This document shows, one piece after another, positions 10,815 through 21,371 of a stretch of DNA of 64,000 nucleotides (the first letter of the stretch is position 1; each line of letters opens with the position of its first letter). The DNA comes from Phoma sp. XZ068 (lineage: Eukaryota; Ascomycota; Dothideomycetes; Pleosporales; Didymellaceae). Location: contig RBKR01000022.1 in NCBI GenBank assembly GCA_004835665.1, positions 434,001 to 498,000 on the forward strand, written 5' to 3'. The notes under the pieces are model-generated. The model did no database searches. It had not been told where the DNA came from and was given only the letters and a program-made list of their open reading frames with translations. Made by a program: the position numbers and the translations under genes.

Positions 10815-11078
10815 GGTGGAGGTAGTTGGGGCAGTGAGCATGTGTACAGTGGAATGAAGCGTGTAGATAGCATAGCCGATTATAATAGCATAGCACACAG
10901 AGACGCGGAGGACTACTTCTACTTCTAGATGTAGCAATGAAGTAGTGTAGTGCTCCCAGATGGTAGCGATAGTCACAGTGCTAGGCATGTCAAGATGCGC
11001 CATGGTAAACGACAAAATGTGCAGTGTTTTGGTAGCAATCCAGTGCTCCTTGCTTGCGTTCAATTCATAAAATCGTAT

Positions 11079-11831
11079 CTACCACTTGGCCTCCTTCCTG
11101 GCCAAGAACCCGTTCAATGTAGCGACAATCTTCTCCAACGCAGACAGGTACTTCTCGAGCTGCTCTTGGACCTTGGCCTCATCGCTGCCCAACTTGGCGT
11201 AGAAGTCCTTCCTGTATGGTGTAGCGCTCATGGCGGCACTGAATAGCGGCTTAACGACGAAGGAGTGGTGGGGCTTGAGGGTGTTGCCGTAGGCATCGCG
11301 GAAGGAGTCAGCAAGCTCCTTGTTGGGGTTGGAGAGGTTGTGGCGGAGAGCCTGGGCGGTGAAGTCGAGGCCGCTATGGAGGTTCTGTCAGTTAAATGGA
11401 CTGGATGATGGCATAGAAGACGTACCGGTTGAGCCACACGAGGCCCTCGGTGGCAGTGTGCTTCTTCTCCTTGAGCTCGTTGAGGACGAGGTCCTGGAGG
11501 GTCTCGGAGAGTGTGGGCGCAGCGAGCTGGCGGTCACGGATTTTCTGGGGCGTGTTAGTTGTGGTTCTTCAATATACAGCAGGAAGTAGATCATACCTTG
11601 ACGTTGCCGGACATGTCGTTCTTGACAGGCTTGAAAGCGGCAGAGCCCAGGACATCTGCAGAGCTAGTTAGCAGGGAGTACCATTGTGGCTCTGTGATAG
11701 GACCCACCGAACAATGTAGTCAGGCTCTCAGCAGCCTCGAGGAACTCGGTGGTGGAGATGGCATCGTCCTTAGCAGCATCGACGGGGACGTCCTCCCAGC
11801 TCTTCTTAACGGTATCGAAGAAAGTGGCCAT
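11079..11831 (-). CDS. het-c2: Glycolipid transfer protein (HET-C2 type)
   Basis: Four exons on the complement: 11708-11831, 11597-11655, 11426-11544 and 11079-11373, giving 198 aa, the usual GLTP size. The sugar-headgroup recognition centre is visible: PVKNDMSGNVKK gives Asp55, Asn59 and Lys62, Trp98 sits in GLVWLNR, and His136/137 in KPHHSF. The fold is all-helical with two hydrophobic layers that hold the ceramide. It moves glycosphingolipids between membranes in the cytosol; the Podospora orthologue HET-C2 takes part in heterokaryon incompatibility. The last intron was placed with the acceptor at 11374-11375, because this restores WLNRGLDFTAQAL. An upstream in-frame-looking AG would insert five residues out of phase. 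Confidence 0.93.
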
Positions 11832-12255
11832 GATGTCTGGGTGTGTAATTTGTGGGTGATTGAGCTGCAAAAAGGCTCAAGGTATGGAATATGAGGTATG
11901 AACAGAAGGACAGGTGAAAGATGAAGAGAAACGAAGCTCCAGCAACACGAAAGGTGGTCTCGTCTCGTCTAGCGGTGAGCTTCGTGGCTTCTGGCGTGAA
12001 CGTGGGGCTCTAGTTTCGGCGGGAGGCGCGACAGCGGGGCAACCAGGGTCTAGCTCCAGGACGCATGCGCCTTGACGGATCAGGCTTGGTTCAGCGATCT
12101 CGGCTGGTAAATACATCCGGGGGATCAATTGATTCGTGCGGCCTTAGAATGTCCGGAGGTTCTGGTAGCCTATATGGAGGTATAAGAACGTAGTAGAAGC
12201 TGTTGCTGTCAGCATTCAGACACAGATTCAGGTCTATTGATTTACAGCTATTAAT
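11832..12255. other. Divergent promoter region, GLTP and dehydrogenase
   Basis: 424 bp between divergent start codons. No gene or clear element was recognised. Confidence 0.5.
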
Positions 12256-13359
12256 ATGCCTTCTCACGTTCACGAAATCGGCAAAGTCCATCGCATCGCC
12301 TGCATTCCTGGCGATGGCATTGGTGTGGAGATCACAGAAGCAGCCATCCAGGTCCTCACGAAGCTATCAGAGGTTGTAGGAGGATTCCAGTTCGATTTCA
12401 TTACATTCGACTGGAGCAGCAAGAAATACTTGGAGCGGGGCTGGTACATGCCTCCTGATGGCATCGAGCAGCTTAAGAAATTCGACGCCATCTACTTCGG
12501 GGCTGTTGGCTGGCCAGACGTCCCAGATCATATATCCCTCTGGAACTTGATACTGCCCATCCGCAAGGAGTTGAACCAGTACGTCAACAGAAGACCGAAC
12601 CGTATCCTCGAGGGAACCAAGAGCCCGCTGGAAGGATGCAAGATTGGCGATCTTGACTGGATGTTCATCCGCGAGAACAGTGAGGGGGAGTACTCTGGCC
12701 AGGGTGGTGTAAGCAACGAGAGTGCGCCGCACGCCATGGCGACCGAACTCACAATCTACACCCGTGTGGGCACCGAACGCATCATGCGCTTTGCGTTTGA
12801 GACTGCACGCTCTCGGCCGAAGAAGCACCTGATCCTGTGCACGAAGTCGAACGCGATGAGGCACGGTATGGTCTTCTGGGACAAGATCTTCTACGAGATC
12901 GCCAAGGAGTACCCAGATGTCAAGACCGAGAAGATGCTGGTCGACGCCATTACCGTCCGCATGGTCTTGCACCCCAAGACTATAGACACTGTTGTCGCGA
13001 CAAACTTGCATGCTGATATCCTGACTGATCTCGCCGCGGCATTGTCCGGAAGTATTGGTATTGCACCATCCAGCAACCTTGACCCGACACGAGCCAACCC
13101 TTCCATGTTCGAGCCTATCCATGGATCTGCACCAGACATTGCTGGTAAGGGTATTGCGAACCCCGTCGGAGCTTTCTGGAGTGCAGCGGAGATGATTCGG
13201 TGGATCGGCGAAGAGAAGGGGGCCGATGCACTCATGAAGGCGGTTGAGAACGTAACAGCGAGAGGTGTCAAGACCAAAGACTTGGGTGGAAGCGAGAATA
13301 CCAAGGGTGTGACCGAGGCTGTTTGCAAGGAGATTGATGCTCTGTTCGGCAGCTCCTAG
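12256..13359 (+). CDS. Tartrate/D-malate dehydrogenase-type beta-decarboxylating enzyme
   Basis: A single exon of 367 aa. It belongs to the isocitrate/isopropylmalate dehydrogenase fold family: IPGDGIG (17-23) at the start, RENSEGEYSG (139-148) as substrate loop, Lys197 (LCTKSNAM), metal-binding Asp230, Asp254 and Asp258 (HADILTDLAAALSG), and the NAD adenosine loop HGSAPDIAGKGIANP (289-303). The insertion with GWPDVPDHISLW (85-96) is typical of the tartrate/D-malate (TtuC/DmlA) branch and not of leucine-pathway Leu2. It should oxidatively decarboxylate tartrate or D-malate with NAD+. No presequence is seen, so it is probably cytosolic. Its paralogue-fold enzyme Idh2 lies 1.3 kb downstream. 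Confidence 0.9.
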   Translation: MPSHVHEIGKVHRIACIPGDGIGVEITEAAIQVLTKLSEVVGGFQFDFITFDWSSKKYLERGWYMPPDGIEQLKKFDAIYFGAVGWPDVPDHISLWNLILPIRKELNQYVNRRPNRILEGTKSPLEGCKIGDLDWMFIRENSEGEYSGQGGVSNESAPHAMATELTIYTRVGTERIMRFAFETARSRPKKHLILCTKSNAMRHGMVFWDKIFYEIAKEYPDVKTEKMLVDAITVRMVLHPKTIDTVVATNLHADILTDLAAALSGSIGIAPSSNLDPTRANPSMFEPIHGSAPDIAGKGIANPVGAFWSAAEMIRWIGEEKGADALMKAVENVTARGVKTKDLGGSENTKGVTEAVCKEIDALFGSS

Positions 13360-13480
13360 ATCCATTAGCACATGAATGATAGTAATGAATGTACACGTAC
13401 CTGCTCAGCCTGGCTCAACACAAGCTTCCTCTCGTTCACATAGTAGAGTGAGCATAACTCATTCGTGACCGTTGCACTGC

Positions 13481-14380
13481 TCACTCCAAGAACACCTTGG
13501 GCACCTCCCCTCTCCCCTTCACGACCTTACTCCGCCCCCTCTTCTCCCTTTCATCTCCAACATCCCTCCAATCTCCCCAGCTCCTCCAAATCTTCACCGC
13601 CCTCCCTTCAATCAAGCCCTTAGCAAGCGGCCCAAAATCCCTACTATCAAAGCTATTCCGCCAGTTATCCCCCTCAACCCACACATGCCCGTACGGCACC
13701 ACCACCTTCCCTACCTCCAGCTCCTCTACACTCCCACCAACAGCATCTGCATCCGCCTCCGGCAGCCCATCAAGCGTATGCGCGCGATCCGCCTTCACAA
13801 TCTCAGGATCAAGCGCATATCCACGCTTCGGATACACGACATCTCCCGGTAGCGCAACAACCCTCTTAATACTGATCTCCTCGGGCTTATGCGGCTTCCA
13901 GAACGTCACAATGTCGCCTCTTCGGACGCCCTCGCCCTCCTTCTGCTCGCTGTCTTCGACAAATGCGCGGCCGTCTTTGTATTGGATTTTTGGTGGCCGT
14001 TCGTGTACGGGGGCTATGACGACCCAGTCTTCCCTGCCGGTCTCGTGGACGGTGGGGGAGAGGGTGGGCGACATGGAGGAGCCGCGGATGACGTCGATGC
14101 GCAGGATGTTGTCACGGATGAAGGTTATGGCACACAGGCCGGCGATGACGTTGGTGCTCCATGCGAGAATGCGGGCGGTACGGCGGAGGGAGGGAGACTG
14201 TGTCCAGCTGGGGGGAGGTGGTGGGGGAGGAGATGCACCTTGTGCAGGTAAGGAGTGTGGTGGAGCTTGTGCAGGTGAGGAGCGCGGTGGAGCTTGTCGT
14301 GCTCGCAGAACAGGAGCTGTCCTCGGTTTTAGCGTAGCATAAGCTCTATTAGCTATTCGAAATGGCAACTGTGGAGGCAT
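13481..14380 (-). CDS. IMP2: Mitochondrial inner membrane protease subunit 2
   Basis: A single exon of 299 aa. The ATG at 14380 was chosen because the longer frame begins only with GTG. A basic, Ala/Pro-rich presequence (1-60) precedes a membrane anchor (about 72-88). The signal peptidase (S26) boxes are clear: GSSMSPTL with nucleophile Ser102, IKRVVALPGD with general base Lys172, and later GHVWVEGDN and NSFDSRDFGP. It should cleave sorting signals of proteins sent to the intermembrane space, together with Imp1. A poly-Pro run at about 51-57 and the long linkers make it larger than yeast Imp2. The tail after the last catalytic box is basic. Confidence 0.92.
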   Translation of the reverse strand: MPPQLPFRIANRAYATLKPRTAPVLRARQAPPRSSPAQAPPHSLPAQGASPPPPPPPSWTQSPSLRRTARILAWSTNVIAGLCAITFIRDNILRIDVIRGSSMSPTLSPTVHETGREDWVVIAPVHERPPKIQYKDGRAFVEDSEQKEGEGVRRGDIVTFWKPHKPEEISIKRVVALPGDVVYPKRGYALDPEIVKADRAHTLDGLPEADADAVGGSVEELEVGKVVVPYGHVWVEGDNWRNSFDSRDFGPLAKGLIEGRAVKIWRSWGDWRDVGDEREKRGRSKVVKGRGEVPKVFLE

Positions 14381-14669
14381 GTTGTGCCTCGCCAATTGGT
14401 GGGAGAATAATTGTAGAAGTTGTGAGAGGGAACAAAGTATTTGGAGCTCGACGCGACATGCACCGAGGTCGGCCCACCCGTAGGCGGCCTTACAGAACAC
14501 TATCACGTGTAGATTGATTCAATCAGATAAGATGCGGAGAAATGAATACGGAGTATCAACTGTCTAGCAATATCAAATGGCAGCCTTAATGTACAATGAC
14601 TGGTACATATCCACAAATATGCAATCGCTACCGTCCCGTCATTCTTATGCTCATAAAATCACGTCAAAT

Positions 14670-15970
14670 TTACTTCAGGGCCTTGATGACAGCGTCGGTG
14701 TACTCGAAGGTCTTGGCCTTGCCGCCGAGATCACCGGTGATGTACTGTGGTTTTGTCAGTGGTATGTTCTTTGCAAATGGTAATGGTTTGATTTAGACGT
14801 ACCTTGCCAGCGGCAATGGTCTTGAAGATGGCCTGCTCAATGTTGGCGGCCTCAGCGTTGAGACCCATGTGTCGCAGCATCATAATGGAGGAGAGAAGGA
14901 GCGCAGTGGGGTTAGCGAGCTGCTTGCCGGCGATATCAGGGGCGGATCCGTGGACAGCCTCGAAGATGGAGCACTCGTCACCAATGTTTCCGGAAGGAGT
15001 AAGACCAAGACCACCGATCAGACCGGCGCACATGTCGGAGAGAATGTCTCCGTACAAGTTGGGCATGACGAGGACCTTGTCGTTGTAGGGAAGCGGGTCG
15101 GTGACCATCTTCAAGCAGGTGTTGTCCAGGAGCTCAGCATCGAACTCAATGTCGGGGTACTCCTTGGCGAGCTCGCGGGCGGTGCTCAGGAAAAGGCCAT
15201 CGGACATCTTCATGATGGTGGCCTTGTGGACAGCGCGGACCTTCTTCCTGCCAATGTCGCGGGCGTGCTGGAAGGCGTAACGCAGGACGCGCTCAGAGGC
15301 CTCGCGGGTGATGAGCTTGATGCTCTGGACAACGCCATCGACGACGACGTGCTCAATGCCGGAGTACTCGCCCTCGGTGTTCTCGCGGATCAGGACGGTG
15401 TCGACGTTGTCGTAGGGGGTCTTGAAGCCCTCGATGGAGCGGCAGGGACGGACGTTGGCGAAGAGGTTGAAGGTGCGGCGGAGCGTCAGGTTGAGCGAGA
15501 CGTGGCCCTTGCCGATGGGGGTCGCGAGGGGACCCTTGAGGGCAACGTAGTTCCTGTTGATGCTCTCAATCGACTCGTCGGGGATGACCGTCTTGCCGTC
15601 GGGGTTGAGGCGGGGGGTGACGTCGCATGTCTCCCACTTGATGGGCACGTTCGCGGCCGAGTAGATGTCCTTGACCGACTGCGCAATCTCGGGGCCGATG
15701 CCATCGCCCTCGATGAACGAGACGGTGTACTTGCCGTCGTTGCCCTTGGTGCCCTGGAACTTGGCCACCTCTGAGGGGCCCGAGGCGTAGGAGCGGAACG
15801 CAGACTGCAGCCACTGTCAGTCATTCTGTCTGCGCGCACTTGCGACAGCCGCGGGCGTGTCCGCCACGGCCGCCGACTGCAGCACGAGTGCTCACCTGTG
15901 CGAATGCGGGTGTGCGGGCCTGGCGCAGGCATTGGCGCGCAGGCGCGGCGAAGGAGCGAGCAGCCAGCAT
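14670..15970 (-). CDS. IDH2: NAD+-isocitrate dehydrogenase, catalytic subunit 2 (mitochondrial)
   Basis: Three exons on the complement: 15896-15970, 14803-15804 and 14670-14744, giving 383 aa. Exon 1 encodes an Arg/Ala-rich presequence with no acidic residues, continued by SAFRSYAS, so import into mitochondria is expected. The mature part has FIEGDGIGPEI, the phosphate loop SLNLTLRRTF, RENTEGEYSGIEH, the lysine motif VHKATIMK, PNLYGDILSD and HGSAPDIAGKQLANP. The catalytic pattern, with conserved Ser/Arg in the substrate loop, matches Idh2 and not the regulatory Idh1. It oxidises isocitrate to 2-oxoglutarate in the TCA cycle as a hetero-octamer with Idh1, which is not in the window. The first intron (91 nt) is GC-rich. 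Confidence 0.95.
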
Positions 15971-18862
15971 TTTGACCGAATGTGCGTGTCCCTACGACTC
16001 AATTGGAGCTACACGGAGGCAGTGTAGCAGGAGATGAGGCTGAGGTGGAGGCCGGAGGTGATGGAGGTGTAGGCGCAAAGCTCGGTAGCAGAAGAAAGCT
16101 CCACCCTCGCCAAGGACGAAGTCTTTCCTGCTCCGGCTAGCATTCACCCAGACATTGCCAGCCTCAGGATGCAGAACCGGCAATTGATGTGTATTGTGAC
16201 GAGACAGAGCATAGTAGTCCCATTGGCCCATTCTAGTCACCACATTTCCTACTGTTGCTGTGTTGCGCCTGTTATCAGATCTCAAGATGCACGCCAAGTT
16301 GTCACATGTGTACCCGTCAAAGTCGTTCCGGTCCATCCTCGTGCGTGTCCCGCAAACGTCCTTGCTCCTCACTACTGCAAAACATCGCTCATACAACAGA
16401 ATACGGACAAGACGTGAATTGTGACGTCTTCTTGCTGTCTAAGTGTACTGCAATGGCTCGTTCTGGATTGAAATATTGCAATTGCACGTACTCGGTCGAA
16501 CACTCGGGGCGCAAGCACTGTGCATGTTCCCAGATCCCCGCATCATGCATCGTAACCACATCCTAACTGACGTTCACTATGTATTGCTGTCGGTTGATCC
16601 ACGATCACGGTACTAGGTATCAAGTCAAATCTTACATAGCGTAACTCCTACTAAGGCATTCGCCTGGATACGCGCTTCATTGCTAACAGTCAAGGAGCCA
16701 GCTGAAGTAGATTGAAAGGCAATGGCAATTACGAGCGGTCTTCTTGTAGGAGTCATTGCTGAACAGTGTAGAGGTCATCGACGAATGTGACAGCCAGCTC
16801 AGGCCTACATCCCGAGGTCAACATTAGACTGCGTAGAGCTGACATCCAACAGGTCTGCATCACAGCGTGCAGGAACTGCCTGGCAAGCCAACCATTCTAT
16901 GTGGTATACAGGTGTTGCGTCTTATTTGTGTTGAACATGACCGCTCGAAAGGATAGGGTAGGTGACAGCGACTGCGCTGACCGCCTCAAATCGTGCACTG
17001 GAGTAGCAGTTCCGGCCGGAGTTTTCGGGTCACATGGAGGACTTGGGCGAGAGAGTACGGCGTTCTGGTGTTGGATGGACTTGTCGATCACAGAGTGGAG
17101 CTACACTGGTGGATCAATAGTAACAAGAGGGTCAACCAGCCCAACATAGGGGTACAGGACAAGAACGAGAACGGGAACAAGAAATAAACGGAAGCAGAAG
17201 CTTTGAATCTTTCCGACGTCTGCAGGCAAAGTCACAAGGTTTGCAAAGAAACTGCAAGAGGACCAGACGGGACCGGTCTAGAGGCTGGAGGACATTGAGC
17301 TAGTCAGTCTGCCAGGAAATTGAGGCATTCACCGAAGCCTTGGTGCGGTTTGCTATCAGGAATTGAGATTATTTGTGACGTCGGGGAAGCTCGCAAGCTG
17401 GTTTTGAGAGCGACTCGGTATTAGCGGCATGCAGACAGAAAGCCGCGGTGGAGGTGGCCAAGCTTAATACATCCATGTCAAAGGCGGTAGGGCTCTGACG
17501 CGAGACTCAGATTGCAGGGCGGCAAGCAGGTGGCCTGGCGAGCACGCCTTCTTGAAAGGATTGCGCTTCGAGATCAAGATGACATCAGAATCGCGTCCTC
17601 TAACGCCGTGGGGGTTGAGAATCAAGGCAATTGGAGGTTTTCGAAAGACCTTGGCTCGAAAGGTCGCAGGCTGGACCGATTTGGAACGCGGCTTGACGGC
17701 AATGGCGGCTTTAGGTGGCCTTGGCACTGGGGAAGGCGGCTCTCCATTGCCAACTCGCCAGAACTACCAATGCCCCACCCTGGTTGGCCTTCCATCGCCA
17801 CAACTGCAGCGAGTGTCCTTGCTCTTGTTGCCAGTCTCCTGAAAGTGCCTCAAAGTCGGGTTGACCGTTCGGCGTATGAAAGTAGTTGAGGATTGTTCCA
17901 AGACTCAGTTAAACGGTTTTAATCTGCGATGACATCATTCTTACCAGCGTTGCTGTTTTGAACCTTGAGCAAGCCGCAGAGCGATGCAACATTCTCCGCG
18001 CCTTGACGCCGCTGTGGCTCGATTATCCCTTAAAATGATGCGGATCTACAGCCCCGTATTTCGCAGCCAGCCGGAGAAAAACGCTCACCGTTTCATGTTG
18101 GTTGGATGGCCAGAGGCTGGCATGGCACAGCTGTAAATAGCTTTTCGGTGGGAACAGTGAGACCTCCCAAAATTCGTTGCTGAGCTGCCATGGGATTTCT
18201 GGATGGGCATTTGAACGCCTTGGAGGCCTGGATCCTGCCACAACTCAGCTGGACGGGGCTTAATGCATGGCTGGAATGCTTCCCCATTCTCACTCGCAGG
18301 AGCTTAGCCGCTTGACGCGTAACATTGCACCATAGGCGACCAAGCACAGCGGCCGCATTCTCACCATCATCGTCCAAGCAACGTAAGCCGTGCTAGCATC
18401 AACAACTCGTCATGGCCAGGCGGCGGCGGTGGTCAGTGAGCTGATCCCCGGATCAAGCTTTCTTATGCAGTTCCCCACAAAAGACAACGGGTAGGCAAGG
18501 AACGCTCCAATCAAGCTCAGGCGCTGCTGTGTACAATTACTGCAAACGGTAAGGTATTCAGCAGGCAGTGCAAGCTGTGGCGGCGCTAACCAGTGAATGT
18601 TTTTACAGTTACGTAGGAGAAACGGAAGGAGGCGGTGCCATGCGACGCAGCAAGGGAGTCCCGCCTGCTTGTTGCTGAAGCTTTGGGCCAGGCTATGACG
18701 CCCTAAAGTGGAGCAAAGACCATGTTGTGCTGTCGATATAAGAAAGGGCCATTCGCCTTGCATTACCTTTTCTCTTTATCCACCATCAGCCAAACAGTCA
18801 CTTTCATCAACTCCACCACCTCAATCACTCACCTAAAGCCCCAAAAACTACAAACCATCAAC
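15971..18862. other. Long gene-poor stretch; promoters at both ends
   Basis: 2.9 kb with only short overlapping ORFs on both strands, none with domain, signal peptide or consistent splice structure. The left end is the IDH2 promoter. The right end has a TATA-like motif (near 18735-18740) about 125 bp before the ATG at 18863, and a CT-rich leader. A non-coding RNA or a multi-exon orphan gene cannot be excluded by eye. Confidence 0.45.
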
Positions 18863-19327
18863 ATGCGTTTCTCCACCATTGCCGTGATCGCCGGTGCCGG
18901 CCTCGCCTCCGCCCAGGTTGAGTCCCTCCTCTCCTCGGTTGCCTCTTCCCTCGCCAGCCAGGTCACCTCTGGTCTTCCCGGAGCCAGCGGTGCCTCCTCT
19001 GCCCTCTCCTCCATCCAGTCCTCGCTTGGCTCTCAGATCTCCTCCGCCGCCGGCGGTGCGTCGTCTGCTCTTTCTTCCATCGAGAGTGCTGCCTCCTCCA
19101 TCGAGGCCAGCATCAGCTCTCAGGCCTCCACCGCCACCGGCGGTGCTGCTTCTTCGCTCTCCAGTGCCGCTGCCTCCGCTCGATCTTCTGTTAGCGCTGC
19201 CGCCTCATCTGCCCGCGCCTCCGGCTCGTCCACCGCTGGCTCTTCCGGTGCTGCTGCCGCCACTCAGGCTCCCGTTGCCATGGGTGCCCTTGCTGGTGGT
19301 CTCTTCCTTGCTGCCGGTCTTTTGTAA
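18863..19327 (+). CDS. Small Ser/Ala-rich GPI-anchored cell-surface protein
   Basis: A single exon of 154 aa. The frame is open from an ATG at 18722, but that would include the TATA-like element, whereas the ATG at 18863 has a CAACATG context and starts a perfect signal peptide (MRFSTIAVIAGAGLASA). The mature part is almost only Ser, Ala, Gly and Thr with the repeated pattern SALSSIxSxLxSxI, suited to dense O-mannosylation. The C-terminus is a small-residue omega region followed by a hydrophobic tail (MGALAGGLFLAAGLL), typical of GPI attachment. It is probably a wall or surface protein. Such proteins evolve fast and no catalytic domain is present. Confidence 0.82.
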   Translation: MRFSTIAVIAGAGLASAQVESLLSSVASSLASQVTSGLPGASGASSALSSIQSSLGSQISSAAGGASSALSSIESAASSIEASISSQASTATGGAASSLSSAAASARSSVSAAASSARASGSSTAGSSGAAAATQAPVAMGALAGGLFLAAGLL

Positions 19328-20508
19328 GCGGCTTATCTTTCGACATCGAGTCGACGACCATCTCAAAAGTTCTGCTATGGCTCTTTCGAATGGAGAATAC
19401 CACGCTTCGTCTCAATTAGAGACAGGCACTGACGGACATGGAATGATACACGGTGTTGGGATACCTCGGTCACATGGATCATACTTTTTGTAATATGAAT
19501 TTCAAGGAAAGTATTCTGAGCTACAATGGTAGCATAAGTTCAAACTGCTCCCGCAAGTCCTGTGAATCTGGTTGCTTGTGATGCAGATTGTTTGGCTTCT
19601 ACTTAATTGACTTTGTTGTAGTTCCTTGAGTTGGATTGTTTGTATTTGATTTCACTTTGTCACGTCATACAAGTTGGTCGAAGCTTTGCATCCGCGGAGA
19701 GGATTTGTTCCGTATTATCCGTGATAACGGGCAAACACTTGCACCGTATGTTAGCCGCTCTCATGAACATTGTTAGTTGTTGCCATTGATGCTTTCCGAA
19801 CGGCCTTCACAGTGCTGCCTTCAGCTTTGATTCACACGTTCGTCCGCATTGATGTTGCATAGCATGACGTGACGTCCACGCCAGGCCGCGCGTCGCGCAG
19901 ATCTAGGCCACAGACAGTTAGCATCGATCTTCCGGCTAAAAGGGCTCGTTGCATATGGAGCCGTTTGCAGGCATTACAATCCAACGGCTACAACCTCAAG
20001 AGACAGCATCGAAGATGTGTGAATCGACAAATAGGTTTACGAGAAAAGTTTGCCAGTCTGATAGTGGTGCAAATTGCATCTGCCAAGTGCGAGCTGAACG
20101 GGTGCGACTGCGACCGGAGTGGTTGGCGCACAGAAACAATGGAAGGCATAATCGCTAGGCAGCACCCAATCTTTGTGCGTATCACGCAACGTCAAGAGCT
20201 TGGCTGAATGCGAACATTCGCTTGTTGTATGGGTATGGTCATACTCTTGCGCAATGTCGATTGTACGTGCGCTCACAAGGCACCACTTGGCTATGAGAGT
20301 AAGCAGATGGCGCTCACAATATTGAAACACAAGCACTGCAGTTACAATGACGGCCCGATAGGTACGCAACAACCCGAATGACTCGCCCAGGGAACCATGG
20401 TGGAGCATTGTTTCATTATCACAGCGCATTGCAAGTCTACAGGGCGGCTATCGGTATCTCCTCGCTCCTGACGCTGCTCCTTCCGTGCCAATCCGGGTCC
20501 CTCGCCTT
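19328..20508. other. Intergenic, no supported gene
   Basis: 1.2 kb downstream of the GPI protein. ORFs of up to about 110-130 codons overlap each other on both strands and look random in composition. Confidence 0.45.
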
Positions 20509-20643
20509 TCAATTCACCTCTTCTACAAACATTTCCGCCTTCTCAAGCTCCGGGCCCTTAAAGATGATGTAGAGGATGAAGAAGAGTAGTGGTATGGCGA
20601 GGAAGGTGCCATACAGGATTATGATGAACAAGACTGTGTTCAT
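20509..20643 (-). CDS. 44-aa membrane micropeptide (candidate)
   Basis: The frame from ATG at 20643 to TGA at 20509 encodes 44 residues, below usual ORF cut-offs. Residues 3-28 are almost fully hydrophobic (VLFIIILYGTFLAIPLLFFI in the core), with a central Ala-Ile-Pro that may give a hairpin or a kinked single pass. Residues 29-44 are charged with Glu and Lys. This amphipathic split, hydrophobic segment then acidic tail, is like other fungal membrane micropeptides. No family is recognised and no other evidence of expression exists. It lies 175 bp beyond another small membrane protein on the same strand. Confidence 0.4.
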   Translation of the reverse strand: MNTVLFIIILYGTFLAIPLLFFILYIIFKGPELEKAEMFVEEVN

Positions 20644-20817
20644 GTTGAGCAATTTCGTTGCTGGTGAGCACTTGTTGACTACATCGACTCAGCTAGGGCT
20701 CGTCGTAGACCTATATACAAGCCTTCACACTGTGACCTGCACATGTCGCACTTTCTGCACATTCACGATGCAGCACAGAGCACAAGCAGTAACCACAGTG
20801 CAGCACACCACGGATCG

Positions 20818-21371
20818 CTATCCACGAGTATTGTTACTGGCTACATGCTTTAGTTCCGCAAGTTGCTTGGGATAGTAATATCCATCAGCAAGCTTCTTCA
20901 ACTCTATGTTATTCGGCAAGCACAAGTCCCGGTCATGATATTTATACAATGCTAACGGCAAGAAAGCTCGTGGAAGAGGTATGAGCTCAAAGGTCTCTAA
21001 AGCGGGGTGTGGTTGGGGTTGCAGCACTGGGTTTGCCCGCTGTATGTTGGCCATACTTTTTTGCCAGAGGCACCACAGGAGGAGTATCAGAAAGAGTATA
21101 CCTGCGATGGTCCAGACGATAATCTCGTGTTTATGATCAGTCCAGTAGGCTGTCATGTTGGTGCATACAAGGTGAAGGAAGCGCTCGATGCAAGAACAAT
21201 GAGACGTATATCATCTTCTCCACCGAGCCGCATATGGTAGAAGTTGAACAACTGTTCATCATTCACGTATGCTAGCTTCGTCAGAGATAAATCAGGTATA
21301 TCTGCCTCTACGGTGTTTGCCGCAAACACCAACTTCGATCGACAATACATCTCCAAAAGCGCATCTTGCAT
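20818..21371 (-). CDS. Single-pass membrane protein, probably two exons
   Basis: Two frames meet here. The first (ATG 21371) has 72 codons and ends in a TGA that overlaps the ATG of the second (21156, 112 codons) as ATGA. They can be joined by a GT-AG intron 21150-21223 (74 nt, weak GTGGAG donor, acceptor gacag), giving exons 21224-21371 and 20818-21149 and 159 aa in phase. The second part has one strong membrane helix (IIVWTIAGILFLILLLWCLW) followed by a Pro-rich cytosolic or lumenal tail. The first part is soluble, with Asp/Leu-rich helices. The alternatives are two separate small genes or an overlapping dicistronic arrangement. I do not recognise a family. Confidence 0.4.

Noticed and set aside
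11374..11425. Earlier acceptor (gacag) for the last GLTP intron
   Set aside because: It puts exon 4 out of frame. The next AG (atag) restores WLNRGLDFTAQAL in phase.
14869..15774. 301-codon plus-strand ORF opposite IDH2
   Set aside because: Antisense shadow of a GC-rich, codon-biased gene. The minus strand encodes a full Idh2.
18894..19493. 199-codon Pro/Leu-rich ORF overlapping the GPI protein
   Set aside because: A +1 frame shadow of the Ser/Ala-rich coding sequence. The other frame has a signal peptide and a GPI tail.
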